DNA of 64,000 bases from an uncultured beta proteobacterium (GCA_903934295.1 CAIZNI010000013.1:188285-252284), one strand, 5' to 3'; positions 7,844-16,899 are shown, numbered from the stretch's first letter. Numbers and translations are program-made. Notes: generated by a model from the letters alone, not told the origin.

Positions 7844-8828
7844 GCGGCTGCTGCGGCGCATCGAGTGGACCTCGTTGCGCCGTCTGGACGGCCTGCTGCA
7901 GGGTGACTACCGCACGCTGCTGCGCGGGGCCGGGCTGGATCTGGCCGACCTGCGCGAGTACCAGTTTCAGGACGACGTGCGGCGCATCGACTGGAACGCG
8001 ACCGCCCGGCTCGATGTTCCCCAGGTGCGCGATTACCTCGAGGACCGCGAACTCGCCGCCTGGTTCGTGCTCGATCTGAGCGCCTCGGTCGACTTCGGTT
8101 CGGGCGCGGTCAGCAAGCGCGACCTGTGCGCCGGGTTCACCGGTCTGCTGGGGCGGGTGCTGCTGCGGCACGGCAATCGGGTGGGTGCGGTCTGCGCAGG
8201 CGGTGACGGTGCCTGCACCGTGCTGCCCGCGCGCGGCGGTCGGACGCACCTGCTGCATCTGCTGTCGCGCATCGCCGCGAAGGTATCGGGAACAGGCGCG
8301 GGGGCGGTGGCAACGCCAGCGCCAGGGCCAGGGCCAGGGCCAGCACCCGCACCGGGCGGGCTCACCGATCTGGGTGCCATGCTCACCCGCGCGGCCGGGC
8401 TCATCCGGCGCCGTTCGCTGGTGCTGGTGGTCTCCGACTTCATCAGCACGCCCGGTTGGGAGCAAGCGTTGGCGCGCCTGTCGATGCGCCATGACGTCAT
8501 CGCGGTGCGTCTGCTCGATCCGCTCGAGGAGCGTCTGCCCGACCTCGGGCTCGTGCCCTTGCGCGACTCGGAAACCGGCGACTGGCTGATGGTCGACACC
8601 GGCGATCGCGGCGTGCGGGCGCGCTACGAGGCGCTGGCGCAGGCTGCGGACGAACGGCTGCAGGCCGCGCTGGCGCGAGCCGGTGTCGATGCGCTGGAAT
8701 TGCGCTGCGACGAGGACGTCGCGCAGGCGCTGTTCGGTTTTCTGCAGTTGCGCAAGCAGCGGGCACGCCTGAGTGCGGGGGCCGCTTCGGCGGCGATGGC
8801 GGCGCTGGCCGCGGGGAGGGTCGTGTGA
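7818..8828 (+). CDS. DUF58 domain-containing protein
   Basis: The 336-residue protein carries the DUF58 signature DDVRRIDWNATAR (about 52-64) followed by a VWA-like half (WFVLDLSASVDFG, then LVLVVSDFIS). A Pro/Gly/Ala insert (about 166-178) is encoded by five hexamers GCCAGG/GCCAGC at 8315-8344, a possible slippage site. DUF58 proteins almost always accompany MoxR ATPases and are thought to be adaptor or scaffold subunits. It overlaps moxR by 26 bases and the VWA gene by four. Confidence 0.92.
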   Translation: MSESPGASERLLRRIEWTSLRRLDGLLQGDYRTLLRGAGLDLADLREYQFQDDVRRIDWNATARLDVPQVRDYLEDRELAAWFVLDLSASVDFGSGAVSKRDLCAGFTGLLGRVLLRHGNRVGAVCAGGDGACTVLPARGGRTHLLHLLSRIAAKVSGTGAGAVATPAPGPGPGPAPAPGGLTDLGAMLTRAAGLIRRRSLVLVVSDFISTPGWEQALARLSMRHDVIAVRLLDPLEERLPDLGLVPLRDSETGDWLMVDTGDRGVRARYEALAQAADERLQAALARAGVDALELRCDEDVAQALFGFLQLRKQRARLSAGAASAAMAALAAGRVV

Positions 8829-9862
8829 CGTTTCTCTGGCCCGAACTGCTGTGGTTGCTCCTGGCCCTGCCGCTGCTGGTGCTGGCCTATCGCTGGCTGC
8901 TGCGCCGGCGCGGCGGGTCGACGCTTCGGTTTGCCAGCCTGGGGCTGGTGCGCGAGGCGGTGGGGCAGGGCGTGCGCTGGCGCCGGCATCTGCCGGCCGC
9001 GCTGCTGCTGGCTGCGCTGGCGGCCTCGGTGCTGGCGCTGGCCCGGCCCTCGGCGGTGCTGTCGCTGCCCGCGCGGGATCGCACGCTGATCCTGGCGGTG
9101 GATGTGTCGGGCAGCATGCAGGCCCGCGATGTGAAACCCGACCGGATCGGCGCGGTGCAGGCGGCGCTGCGCGAGTTTGTGGCCGGTCTGCCCGACACCA
9201 CGCGGGTCGGCCTGGTGACTTTCGCGGCCACCGCTGCCGTGGCCCAGCCGCCAACCCTGCAGCGCGATGACCTGATCGCCGCCCTCGATGCCTTGAAACT
9301 GCAGCGGGGCACCGCCACCGGGAGCGCGATCCTGGTTTCGCTGCAGCTGCTCTTTCCCGACGTCGAGTTCGATCTGCAGGCGGTGAATCCGCGCCGTGCC
9401 GCCGCCGCGCCGAGCGAATCGGGTTCCTTGCCGCCCAAAGTGGCCCCTGCGCCGGCGGCACCCGGCTCGTTTCGCTCGGCGGCGATCATCCTGTTGTCCG
9501 ATGGTCAGCAGAACGTCGGGCCGGATGCGGTCGCGTCGGCGCGCCTGGCTGCGGAGCGTGGCGTGCGGGTCTTCACCGTCGGCATCGGCACCGCGGCCGG
9601 CGAGATGCTGGGCGCCGACGGCTGGTCGATGCGGGTCCGGCTCGACGAAGACACGCTCACCCGCGTGGCCGAGGTGACGCAGGCGCGCTATTTCCGTGCG
9701 GCCAGCGCCGCCGAACTGCGCGCCGCCCATGACGCGCTGAGTACCCGGATCGCCTTCGAGCGGCGCGAACTCGAGATCACCGCGCTGCTGGCTGGGCTGG
9801 CAGGGCTGCTGATGCTGGCGGGCGGGGCGCTCTCAGCGTTCTGGTTCGGTCGGCTCGACTAG
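8825..9862 (+). CDS. VWA-domain membrane protein (BatA-like)
   Basis: The 345-residue protein has two N-terminal membrane helices (about 6-25 and 56-76), a von Willebrand A domain with the MIDAS motif DVSGSMQARD (about 94-103) and a C-terminal membrane helix (about 318-340). A Ser/Pro/Ala-rich insert within the VWA fold (about 185-215) is unusual. The GTG start at 8825 overlaps the DUF58 stop, which indicates tight coupling. This is the BatA/aerotolerance-type partner of MoxR systems, with the metal-binding domain facing the periplasm. It closes the protease-MoxR-DUF58-VWA unit. Confidence 0.93.
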   Translation: MTFLWPELLWLLLALPLLVLAYRWLLRRRGGSTLRFASLGLVREAVGQGVRWRRHLPAALLLAALAASVLALARPSAVLSLPARDRTLILAVDVSGSMQARDVKPDRIGAVQAALREFVAGLPDTTRVGLVTFAATAAVAQPPTLQRDDLIAALDALKLQRGTATGSAILVSLQLLFPDVEFDLQAVNPRRAAAAPSESGSLPPKVAPAPAAPGSFRSAAIILLSDGQQNVGPDAVASARLAAERGVRVFTVGIGTAAGEMLGADGWSMRVRLDEDTLTRVAEVTQARYFRAASAAELRAAHDALSTRIAFERRELEITALLAGLAGLLMLAGGALSAFWFGRLD

Positions 9863-10003
9863 CCCGCCGACGCGTCTCGGACGGCACGGGGCTGCTTTGA
9901 CCTCCCCGGCAATCTCTGCGACCATCGCCCGCCGAATCGGTTTTCAGCCGTCGCATCGCCATTCCCCGGAATCGCTCCGGATCCCTCGAGGAGACTCTCC
10001 CCC

Positions 10004-11269
10004 ATGTACAAGACCGCTGCGAAGTTTTCGCTCAAGAAGGTCGCCCTTGCTGTCGCGGTGGCGCTCGGCGCCACCGTCGCACTGCAACCGGCGTCGGCTC
10101 AGAAGGCTGCCAAGGCCCCCCTCGTCATCAAGATCTCGGATGGCGTGGTGAAGATCGGGCAGCTCAACGACATGAACAGCCTCTACGCCGACCTTACCGG
10201 GCAGGGCACGGTTGAAGCCGGCAAGATGGCGATCGAGGACTTTGGCGGCAAAGTCCATGGGTTCCCGATCGAACTCGTGTATGCCGATCATCAGAACAAG
10301 GCCGATCTCGCCGCCGCCAAGGCGCGTGAATGGTTCGACTCCCAGAAGGTTGACATCCTCGGTGACGTTGGCGCCTCAGCGACCGCATTGGCCGCCTCTG
10401 AGGTGGCTCGTCAGCGGAACAAGCTTGCGCTGCTCTCGGGCCCGGGCGCGAGTCGCCTGACCAATGAGTCCTGCAACGCGGTCACCATCCACTACGCCTG
10501 GGATACCTACGCGCTCGCGCAGGTTGTTGGCCGCGGGGTTGTCAAGACCGGCGGCGACTCGTGGTTTTTCCTGACGGCCGACTACGCCTTCGGGCATGCG
10601 CTCGAGAAGGACACCTCCGATGTGGTCAAGGCCGAGGGGGGCAAGGTGGTCGGCGGCGTGCGCCATCCCCTGAACACCAATGACTTCTCGTCCTTCCTGC
10701 TGCAGGCGCAGTCATCGAAGGCCAAGATCATCGGCCTGGCCAATGCTGGCGGCGACACGATCAACTCGATCAAGTCTGCCAACGAATTCGGCCTGACCAA
10801 GAATCAGCGGCTGGCCGGACTGCTGCTCTTCGACAACGACGTGCATTCGCTCGGCCTACAGGTCACGCAGGGCATGTTGCTGGCCTCCGCTTTCTACTGG
10901 GACATGAACGACGAGACCCGGAAATGGTCGCGACGCTTCTTCGAACGCATGAAGAAGATGCCCAACATGCTGCAGGCAGGAACATACTCGTCGACGCTCC
11001 ACTACCTGAAGGCGGTGCAGGCCACCGGCACCGACGACACCGACACCGTCAACAAGTGGATGCGAGCCAACCCGATCAACGACATGTTCGTGAAGAATGG
11101 GCGCATCCGGGAAGACGGCCGGATGATGCGCGAAATGTACCTTTTCGAGGTGAAATCGCCCGCCGAGTCCAAGTATCCCTGGGACTACTTCAAGTTGAAG
11201 GCCACCGTGCCGGCCGAACAAGCCTTCCGCCCGCTCAGCCAGAGCGTCTGCCCGCTGGTCAAGAAGTAA
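10004..11269 (+). CDS. ABC transporter substrate-binding protein, branched-chain amino acid type
   Basis: A 421-residue periplasmic-binding protein of the LivJ/Peripla_BP_6 class. It has a signal peptide (MYKTAAKFSLKKVALAVAVALG, cleavage after SAQ), then KIGQLNDMNSLYADLTGQG and the characteristic VYADHQNKADLAAAKAREW segment. A strong GAGGAGA ribosome-binding site lies nine bases before the ATG. No permease or ATPase genes are adjacent, so it is an orphan receptor that must share a transporter encoded elsewhere. Such orphan LivJ-like receptors in Burkholderiales bind amino acids, amides or aromatic acids; the ligand is unknown. Confidence 0.92.
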   Translation: MYKTAAKFSLKKVALAVAVALGATVALQPASAQKAAKAPLVIKISDGVVKIGQLNDMNSLYADLTGQGTVEAGKMAIEDFGGKVHGFPIELVYADHQNKADLAAAKAREWFDSQKVDILGDVGASATALAASEVARQRNKLALLSGPGASRLTNESCNAVTIHYAWDTYALAQVVGRGVVKTGGDSWFFLTADYAFGHALEKDTSDVVKAEGGKVVGGVRHPLNTNDFSSFLLQAQSSKAKIIGLANAGGDTINSIKSANEFGLTKNQRLAGLLLFDNDVHSLGLQVTQGMLLASAFYWDMNDETRKWSRRFFERMKKMPNMLQAGTYSSTLHYLKAVQATGTDDTDTVNKWMRANPINDMFVKNGRIREDGRMMREMYLFEVKSPAESKYPWDYFKLKATVPAEQAFRPLSQSVCPLVKK

Positions 11270-11395
11270 TCGCTTGTCGGGTGCCTGCGCCGCGCCTCCG
11301 GGTGTGGGCGCGGGCCGCCTGAGTGGCGGCTGCCAGCCCGGGACCGACGCAGACCGAGCCGGGGCTGCGTTCCCGAGCGGCGCGCTGGAGACTGC

Positions 11396-11767
11396 ATGAA
11401 GGCACTCAATGTGCTCGGCAACGAACTCGTTGCCTGCTCGTACGACCCGCTCACCGGCTGGTACCGGGATGGCTGCTGCCACACCGACGCCCAGGACGCG
11501 GGCAGCCATGTCATCTGCGCCCGGATGACCACCGCGTTCCTGAACCAGCAGTTCGAGGCCGGCAACGACCTGATCACGCCGCGGCCCGAGCATCGCTTCA
11601 AGGGGCTGAAGGCGGGTGACCGGTGGTGCGTGTGCGCGCTGCGGTGGAAGCAGGCCTTACTGGAAGGCTGTGCGCCCCCCGTGGTGCTCGAGAGCACCCA
11701 CCAGCGGGCGCTGGATTTCGTGCCGCTGGACTGGCTGCAGGGCCCCAGCGGCGACCCGGCGAGCTGA
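11396..11767 (+). CDS. DUF2237 family protein
   Basis: The 123-residue protein matches DUF2237: NVLGNELVACSYDPLTGWYRDGCC at the start, HVICARMTTAFLNQQFEAGNDL in the middle and GDRWCVCALRWKQAL towards the end. It is soluble and cysteine-rich, and its function is not established. The start has GGAG seven bases upstream. It is monocistronic by position, 126 bases after the binding-protein gene and convergent with the old-yellow-enzyme gene. Confidence 0.88.
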   Translation: MKALNVLGNELVACSYDPLTGWYRDGCCHTDAQDAGSHVICARMTTAFLNQQFEAGNDLITPRPEHRFKGLKAGDRWCVCALRWKQALLEGCAPPVVLESTHQRALDFVPLDWLQGPSGDPAS

Positions 11768-11834
11768 CCCATCCGGTTTACCTCCGGATCCCGGCTGACA
11801 TTGGCCAGCCCGGAGATCCGGCCCGCGGGCCGCT

Positions 11835-12980
11835 TCAGGTGCCGGTGTGCGTCGAAGGACGCAGCTGCGGCATCGCCGCCGCCCGCTTGCCCAGCCACCA
11901 GCCGTAGGCGTCGGGCACCATCGCAAAGCCCGGATCGATGCCCATTTTTTGTGCGGCGTCCATCGCCCAGTTGGGGTTGTAGAGCATCTCGCGCGCGAGC
12001 GCGATCAGATCGGCATCCCCCGATTGCAGGATCGCTTCGGCCTGGTCGTGGTGCACGATCAGTCCCACCGCCATGCTGCCGATGCCGGCCTGCTGGCGGA
12101 TCGCACGGGCGAAGGGCACCTGGTAGCCGTAGCCGATCGGTGCGCTGCTGACCGGGCGCGCCAGGATGCCGCCGGCGCTGCAATCGATGATGTCGACGCC
12201 GCAGCCCTTGAGCTCGCGCGCGAGCGCCACGCTTTCGGCCGGTCCCCAGCCCGCGTCGTCGTCGACCGACAGCCGCATGAACAGCGGCTTGTGCTCGGGC
12301 CAGTTGGCGCGCACGCAGCGCGAGACCTCGAGCGCGAAGCGCATCCGGTTCTCGAGGCTGCCGCCATATTCGTCGTTGCGCTGGTTGGCCTGCGGGGAGA
12401 GGAACTGGTGGATGAGAAACCCGTGCGCACCGTGGATCTCGACCACGTCGAAGCCGGCCTTGTCGGCCCGCGCGGCGGCCGCGCCCCAGTCGAGCGCGAG
12501 CTGGCGGATCTCGGCGATCGTCAGCGCGCGCGGCACCGGGCTGCGTTCATCGGCGGGCAGCGCGCTTGGCGCGACGAGTTCCCATTGATCCCAGTCGGCG
12601 ATGCCGGGGTTCTCGGTCAGCGGGCGGCCGCCCTCCCAGGGGCGGGCGCCGCGTGACTTGCGACCGGAATGGCCCAGCTGGATGCCGCAGGCCGAGCCGC
12701 ACTGGCGCACCAGCTCGACGATGCGCGCCAGCGGCGCGATGAAGCGGTCGTCCCACAGGCCCAGGTCACCGACCGTGCCGCAGCCGCGGCGTTCGATCTT
12801 GGTGGATTCGACGATCACCAGCCCGGCGCCACCGGCGGCATATCGGCCGGCATTCATCAGGTGCCAGTCGGTGGGCATGCCGGCGACCGCGGCGTACTGG
12901 TGCATGGGCGCGACCACCACCCGGTTCTTCAGGGTGAGCCCACGCAGGGCAAGAGGGGTGAACAGCAGCGGTTGGCTCAT
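11835..12980 (-). CDS. NADH:flavin oxidoreductase, NamA/YqjM-like old yellow enzyme
   Basis: The 381-residue TIM-barrel flavoprotein starts at ATG 12980 (MSQPLLFTPLALRGLTLKNR); the track start 78 codons earlier is not family-like. APMHQYAAVAGMPTDWH corresponds to the FMN-binding strand of the YqjM class, with the active-site Cys replaced by His/Gln. HGAHGFLIHQFLSPQANQRNDEYGGSLENR is typical of the family (quoted in part: LIHQFLSPQANQR). These enzymes reduce activated C=C bonds with NADPH. It is convergent with DUF2237 and divergent from the PncC-like gene. Confidence 0.92.
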   Translation of the reverse strand: MSQPLLFTPLALRGLTLKNRVVVAPMHQYAAVAGMPTDWHLMNAGRYAAGGAGLVIVESTKIERRGCGTVGDLGLWDDRFIAPLARIVELVRQCGSACGIQLGHSGRKSRGARPWEGGRPLTENPGIADWDQWELVAPSALPADERSPVPRALTIAEIRQLALDWGAAAARADKAGFDVVEIHGAHGFLIHQFLSPQANQRNDEYGGSLENRMRFALEVSRCVRANWPEHKPLFMRLSVDDDAGWGPAESVALARELKGCGVDIIDCSAGGILARPVSSAPIGYGYQVPFARAIRQQAGIGSMAVGLIVHHDQAEAILQSGDADLIALAREMLYNPNWAMDAAQKMGIDPGFAMVPDAYGWWLGKRAAAMPQLRPSTHTGT

Positions 12981-13212
12981 GGCGGAACGCTTCCAGGTCG
13001 GGCGGGGGGCGGCCTGACGGGCCGGTGAAGGGGACTGCCCGGATTGTATGAGCGCGGGCGCCGGGCCCGTGCCGCCCGGGCGCCGTCGCATTTCGAATCC
13101 GGGTACGGCGGGGCGGCGCGGGCGCGCGCGCCGGGGCATGATCGTGACCGGCACGGGGCAGGACCGCCCTTCACATCGAGCCGCCACGGCGCTCACCGGA
13201 ACTGGAAACCTC

Positions 13213-13716
13213 ATGAATGAACTGATCGAGCAGGCGCGGGCGATCGCCGCGATCCTGAAGGCGCGCGGGCAGACGATCTCGGTGTCCGAGTCATCGACCG
13301 GTGGCCTGGTGTCGGCCTGCCTGCTGGCGATCCCGGGCGCATCGGCGTACTACCTGGGCGGTGCGGTGGTCTACACGCGCCGCGCGCGCGCGCTGCTCAG
13401 CGGGATCCCGGACGCCTCGATGCAGGGCATCCGCTCGTCCAGCGAGCCCTATGCCCAGCTGCTCGCGCGAACCTCGCGCGAGCGCTTCGGCGCCACCTGG
13501 GCGCTGGCCGAAACCGGCGCCAGCGGGCCGAGCGGCAACGTCTACGGCGATGCGCCCGGCCACTCCTGTCTGGCGCTGGCCGGTCCGCTGGACCGGGTGA
13601 TCACGCTGGAGACCGGCAGCGACGACCGGGTGGCCAACATGCGCGCGTTCGCGGCGGCGGCGCTGTCGCTGCTGGCGCAGGGACTGGCTGAAACCGGCGA
13701 CCAAGCGCGCGCTTAG
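13213..13716 (+). CDS. pncC: CinA C-terminal-type nicotinamide-nucleotide amidohydrolase
   Basis: A 167-residue stand-alone CinA C-terminal domain. Motifs SVSESSTGGLVSACLLAIPGAS (about 25-46, with the catalytic Ser region) and ALAETGASGPSGNVYGDAPGH are visible. The family deamidates nicotinamide mononucleotide in the pyridine-nucleotide salvage cycle. Proteins with the motif GASGP rather than the classical GIAGPGGG form a divergent subgroup, so substrate identity is less certain. ATG 13213 is chosen because the family begins just there. It converges on the Bug-receptor gene across a strong hairpin. Confidence 0.8.
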   Translation: MNELIEQARAIAAILKARGQTISVSESSTGGLVSACLLAIPGASAYYLGGAVVYTRRARALLSGIPDASMQGIRSSSEPYAQLLARTSRERFGATWALAETGASGPSGNVYGDAPGHSCLALAGPLDRVITLETGSDDRVANMRAFAAAALSLLAQGLAETGDQARA

Positions 13717-13736
13717 GCGAACGGTTCAACCGGCTG

Positions 13737-13758
13737 AGCCGGGCGGTGTCGCCCGGCT
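13737..13758. terminator. Convergent hairpin between pncC-like and Bug genes
   Basis: A perfect nine-base stem AGCCGGGCG / CGCCCGGCT with loop GTGT lies between the stops of convergent genes. There is no T-tract, so it may act as a weak bidirectional terminator or a 3'-end protecting structure. Confidence 0.6.
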
Positions 13759-13764
13759 GCCCGC

Positions 13765-14730
13765 TCAGTCGGCCTTGATGTTGCGTTCGCGGATGATCCG
13801 GCTCCAGCGCACGATCTCGCGCTGGATCAGCGCATCGAGTTCGTCGGCGGACCCGGGCGTGATCTGGGTCCCCATTTTTTCCAGCCGTGCGATCGTCTCC
13901 GGTGTGGCGAGCGCCTTCTGGAGCTCGTCGGAGAGCCGCTGCACGATCTCGCGCGGGGTGCCGGCGGGCGCGGCCATTCCGTACCAGGGCAGGAACGAGG
14001 CTTCCGGATAGCCGGCCTGCGCCACCGTGGGCACATCGGGCAACTCGGGCGAGCGGCGCGGCGCACCGATCGCCAGGGCGCGCAGCTTGCCGTCCTTCAC
14101 ATGCGGCATCGCCAGCGCCTGGGTCACCAGGCCGAAGCTGACCTGCCCGCTGAACAGATCGGCCATCATCGGCGGCTGGCCCTTGTAGTTGATGTCGATC
14201 ATGTCGATCCCGGTCAGGCTGAAGAAGAGCTCCTGGCCGAGGTGGTTCGAGCTGCCGATCCCGGGGTTGGACACATTGAGCTTGCCCGGGCGCGCCCGCG
14301 CATACTCGACGAGTTCCTTCAGGCTGCGGACCGGCAGCGAGGCCGGCACCACGAACAGGTTGGGCGGCGCGCCGATCAGACCCACGCCGGTGAAATCGGC
14401 CGGCTTCCAGCGCACGCCCTGCGCGAGTATCGGATTGGTCGCCAGGTAGGTCGACACCATGAGCAGGGTGTAGCCATCGGCCGGCGAGCGTGCCACCGCC
14501 TCGGCTCCGATGTTGGCATTGGCCCCCGGACGCGCCTCGACGACGATCGGCTGCTTCAGGCCGGTGGCCATTCTTTCGGCCACGATGCGGGCGACGATGT
14601 CGACCACCCCGCCCGCCGGATAGGGCACGATCAGCTTGATCGGTTTGGACGGATAGGCTTCCTGGGCGCCGGCCAGCCCGGTCAAGAAGGGGGCGGCGGC
14701 GCCGGCCTGAAGAATCGCGCGTCGTTTCAT
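13765..14730 (-). CDS. Tripartite tricarboxylate transporter receptor (Bug/TctC family)
   Basis: A 321-residue periplasmic receptor. The start at 14730 (MKRRAILQAGAAAPFLTGLAGA) gives a Tat/Sec-like signal peptide. It is followed by the Bug signature YPSKPIKLIVPYPAGGVVD and later FVVPASLPVRSLKELV. Bug proteins capture carboxylates for TctAB-type permeases; Burkholderiales carry dozens of orphan copies. No TctA/TctB gene is nearby. It is divergent from the AcuI-like reductase, which together with the neighbouring enoyl-CoA hydratase suggests a carboxylic acid or acyl-CoA pathway. Confidence 0.93.
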   Translation of the reverse strand: MKRRAILQAGAAAPFLTGLAGAQEAYPSKPIKLIVPYPAGGVVDIVARIVAERMATGLKQPIVVEARPGANANIGAEAVARSPADGYTLLMVSTYLATNPILAQGVRWKPADFTGVGLIGAPPNLFVVPASLPVRSLKELVEYARARPGKLNVSNPGIGSSNHLGQELFFSLTGIDMIDINYKGQPPMMADLFSGQVSFGLVTQALAMPHVKDGKLRALAIGAPRRSPELPDVPTVAQAGYPEASFLPWYGMAAPAGTPREIVQRLSDELQKALATPETIARLEKMGTQITPGSADELDALIQREIVRWSRIIRERNIKAD

Positions 14731-14846
14731 GTTGGCTTCCAATGACGAATCGAGGGGCCGGCAGCGCGGCGCCCGAGGGGCGACTGTGGCAGTCTCGCGC
14801 TGACCGGAATTTTCCGACGACAAGCTTACCCTGAGGACCGAAACCG

Positions 14847-15857
14847 ATGAGCATCGATGAAGCCTGCCTGCGAACCGCGGTTCGCGGGCTGCGGATCACC
14901 GCCGACCAGGGCCAGGTGGCGGCCGGGCTGGCCGACCTGACGGTGGCCGACCTGAGCGCCGGCAATGTGGTGGTGAAGGTGGCCTTTGCCGGCCTGAACT
15001 ACAAGGATGCGCTGGCCACCACCACCGCCGGCAAGGTGATCCGCGACTTTCCTCGGGTCGGCGGCATCGACCTCGCGGGCACGGTGATCGCCTCCGACGA
15101 CCCGGCGTTCGCGCCGGGCGACCGGGTGCTGGCGCATTCGCGTGGCATCGGGGTCGACCATGACGGCGGCTTTGCCACCCATGCGCGCCTGCCGGCCGCG
15201 TCGCTGCTGCCGGTGCCCGCCGCGCTCAGCCTACGCGAGGCCGGTGCACTCGGCGTGGCCGGCTACAGCGCGGCCCTGTGCGTGGAGCTGCTGGAAGAGC
15301 AGGGCGTGCATCCCGCCGGGGGACCGGTTCTGGTCAATGGCGCAAGCGGTGCCGTGGCCGGGCTGGCCATCGACATGCTGGGCGCGCTCGGCTATCAGGT
15401 GGTGGCCCTGAGCAGCAAGGCGACCGCGGCGGCCCGTCTGCGCGGACTCGGCGCGGCCGAGGTCGTGCTGGTCGACGAGATCGGCGACGAGGGCAAGCCG
15501 CTGGCGCGGGCCCGCTGGCAGGGCGCGATCGATTCGGTGGGCGGACGACAACTCGACTGGCTGATCCGCAGCGCGCAGCCGCGCGGCGTCATCGCCTGTC
15601 TGGGCAACGCGAGCGGCAACGCCCTGAGCACCAATGTGCTGCCGCTGATCCTGCGCGGCGTGCGGCTGGTGGGGGTGAACGCGATGGTCTACATCGATCG
15701 CCAGGCCCATCTCTGGCAGCGCATGGCCGGCGATCTCAAGCCGGTTCGACTGCTGTCGGAGATCCGGCTGATCGGGCTCGATGATCTCGGCGCTCACCTG
15801 CAGTTGATGCTCGACGGCAAGGCCGACGGGCGGGTGGTGCTGGCCCTGCCCGGCTGA
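14847..15857 (+). CDS. acuI: YhdH/AcuI-type NADPH-dependent acrylyl-CoA reductase / quinone oxidoreductase
   Basis: The 336-residue medium-chain reductase of the YhdH/YhfP group shows FAGLNYKDALATT (about 49-61), GGIDLAGTVIASDD and the Rossmann segment GPVLVNGASGAVAGLA. The E. coli and Rhodobacter AcuI enzymes reduce acryloyl-CoA to propionyl-CoA. An acyl-CoA substrate fits the adjacent hydratase gene, but a quinone or other enoyl substrate cannot be excluded. It converges with the enoyl-CoA hydratase gene across a hairpin. Confidence 0.85.
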   Translation: MSIDEACLRTAVRGLRITADQGQVAAGLADLTVADLSAGNVVVKVAFAGLNYKDALATTTAGKVIRDFPRVGGIDLAGTVIASDDPAFAPGDRVLAHSRGIGVDHDGGFATHARLPAASLLPVPAALSLREAGALGVAGYSAALCVELLEEQGVHPAGGPVLVNGASGAVAGLAIDMLGALGYQVVALSSKATAAARLRGLGAAEVVLVDEIGDEGKPLARARWQGAIDSVGGRQLDWLIRSAQPRGVIACLGNASGNALSTNVLPLILRGVRLVGVNAMVYIDRQAHLWQRMAGDLKPVRLLSEIRLIGLDDLGAHLQLMLDGKADGRVVLALPG

Positions 15858-15870
15858 GTGGCGCGCGGCG

Positions 15871-15892
15871 ACCGGCAGCCTCAGCTGCCGGT
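15871..15892. terminator. Convergent hairpin after acuI-like gene
   Basis: A perfect nine-base stem ACCGGCAGC / GCTGCCGGT with loop CTCA lies at the junction of convergent genes and overlaps the stop codon of the hydratase. It has no T-tract; termination in both directions is an inference. Confidence 0.6.
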
Positions 15893-16735
15893 GCCTTCAT
15901 CCCACCACGGATAGCCCGAGGGCATGTCGGTCGACACCCGCCCCGGGAACGCGGGTTTGCGCTTTTCCATGAATGCGCGCACACCCTCGGTCACGTCGGG
16001 TCCCGCGCCGAGTTCGCGCGACATCGGTACATCGACCTCGCGCACGCGCCGCATGTCCGGCTCGGCGGCGAAGCGCCACAGCATCTGACGGGTCAGCGCG
16101 ATCGACACCGGCGCGGTTTCCTCGACGATCTCGCGGGCGATTTCGCGCGCCTTGGGCAGCAGGTCTTCCGGGGCGAGGACCTCGCTCACCAGGCCGCCGC
16201 GCAGGACCTCCTGCGCATCCAGCAGCCGGCCTGAATAGCACCAGCGCAGGGCCTGCTGCAGCCCCACCAGCCGCGGCAGGAACCAGGCGCTGCCGGCTTC
16301 GGGCACCAGGCCGCGGCGGGCGAACACGAATCCGACCCGGGCACCGCTGGCCGCCAGCCGGATGTCCATCGGCAGGGTCAGCGTGATCCCGACGCCCACT
16401 GCAGCGCCGTTGATCGCAGCGATCGAGGGCTTGCGGCAGCGGTAGATGCTGTCGACAAAATTCGGTTCGCTCTGGCTGGGCTTCTGGTCGCCGAACATCA
16501 CCGAGGCGCCGGCGCCGAAAGCGGTAGCCCCGCCGGAAATGTCCGCGCCGGCGCAGAAGGCGCGTCCGGCGCCGGTGACGATCACCACCCGCACGGCATC
16601 GTCGCGATCGGCTCGATCGAAGGCGGCGGCCAGCTCGCGACCCATCTGCGCCGTGTAGGCATTGAGCTTGTCGGGCCGGTTCAGTGTCACCGTCAGGATG
16701 GCGTTCTCGAGTTCGCAGTGGATGTGTTCTTCCAT
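15881..16735 (-). CDS. Enoyl-CoA hydratase/isomerase family protein
   Basis: A 284-residue crotonase. The oxyanion-hole motif GAGRAFCAGADISGG (about 55-69) and INGAAVGVGITLTLPMD (about 107-123) are intact. The segment LVPEAGSAWFLPRLVG retains a catalytic-type glutamate equivalent to Glu164 of rat hydratase. It therefore looks like a functional hydratase, unlike the crotonase at 4495-5301. The C-terminus extends past the usual KRKPAF motif (VSTDMPSGYPWW). It is convergent with the acuI-like gene, and both may act on one enoyl-CoA pathway. Confidence 0.9.
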   Translation of the reverse strand: MEEHIHCELENAILTVTLNRPDKLNAYTAQMGRELAAAFDRADRDDAVRVVIVTGAGRAFCAGADISGGATAFGAGASVMFGDQKPSQSEPNFVDSIYRCRKPSIAAINGAAVGVGITLTLPMDIRLAASGARVGFVFARRGLVPEAGSAWFLPRLVGLQQALRWCYSGRLLDAQEVLRGGLVSEVLAPEDLLPKAREIAREIVEETAPVSIALTRQMLWRFAAEPDMRRVREVDVPMSRELGAGPDVTEGVRAFMEKRKPAFPGRVSTDMPSGYPWWDEGTGS

Positions 16736-16746
16736 GTCAGGTCCTT

Positions 16747-16776
16747 GGCGATTGGGCGATTGGGCGATTGGGCGAT
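16747..16776. repeat. Octamer tandem repeat GGCGATTG x 3.75
   Basis: Three perfect copies and a partial fourth copy of GGCGATTG lie 11 bases upstream of the hydratase start codon, in its presumed 5' leader. This is a second short-unit array of the type seen at 3337 and 27475. Confidence 0.95.
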
Positions 16777-16899
16777 GTCGGATGGCTTCCTGTCCATCAT
16801 GCGACAGACCGCGCAGGGCGTGGCTGGCGAATCGTCCGAAAAGACGATTGCGGGCGTTGAAAGCGCTGCGGCACGATCCGCCTCGCTCGCAGGAAACGT

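Noticed and set aside
7407-9461. 684-residue minus-strand ORF
   Set aside because: Proline/arginine-rich shadow of the MoxR, DUF58 and VWA genes.
10004-11269. Complete ABC amino-acid transporter operon
   Set aside because: Only the binding protein is present; no permease or ATPase genes flank it.
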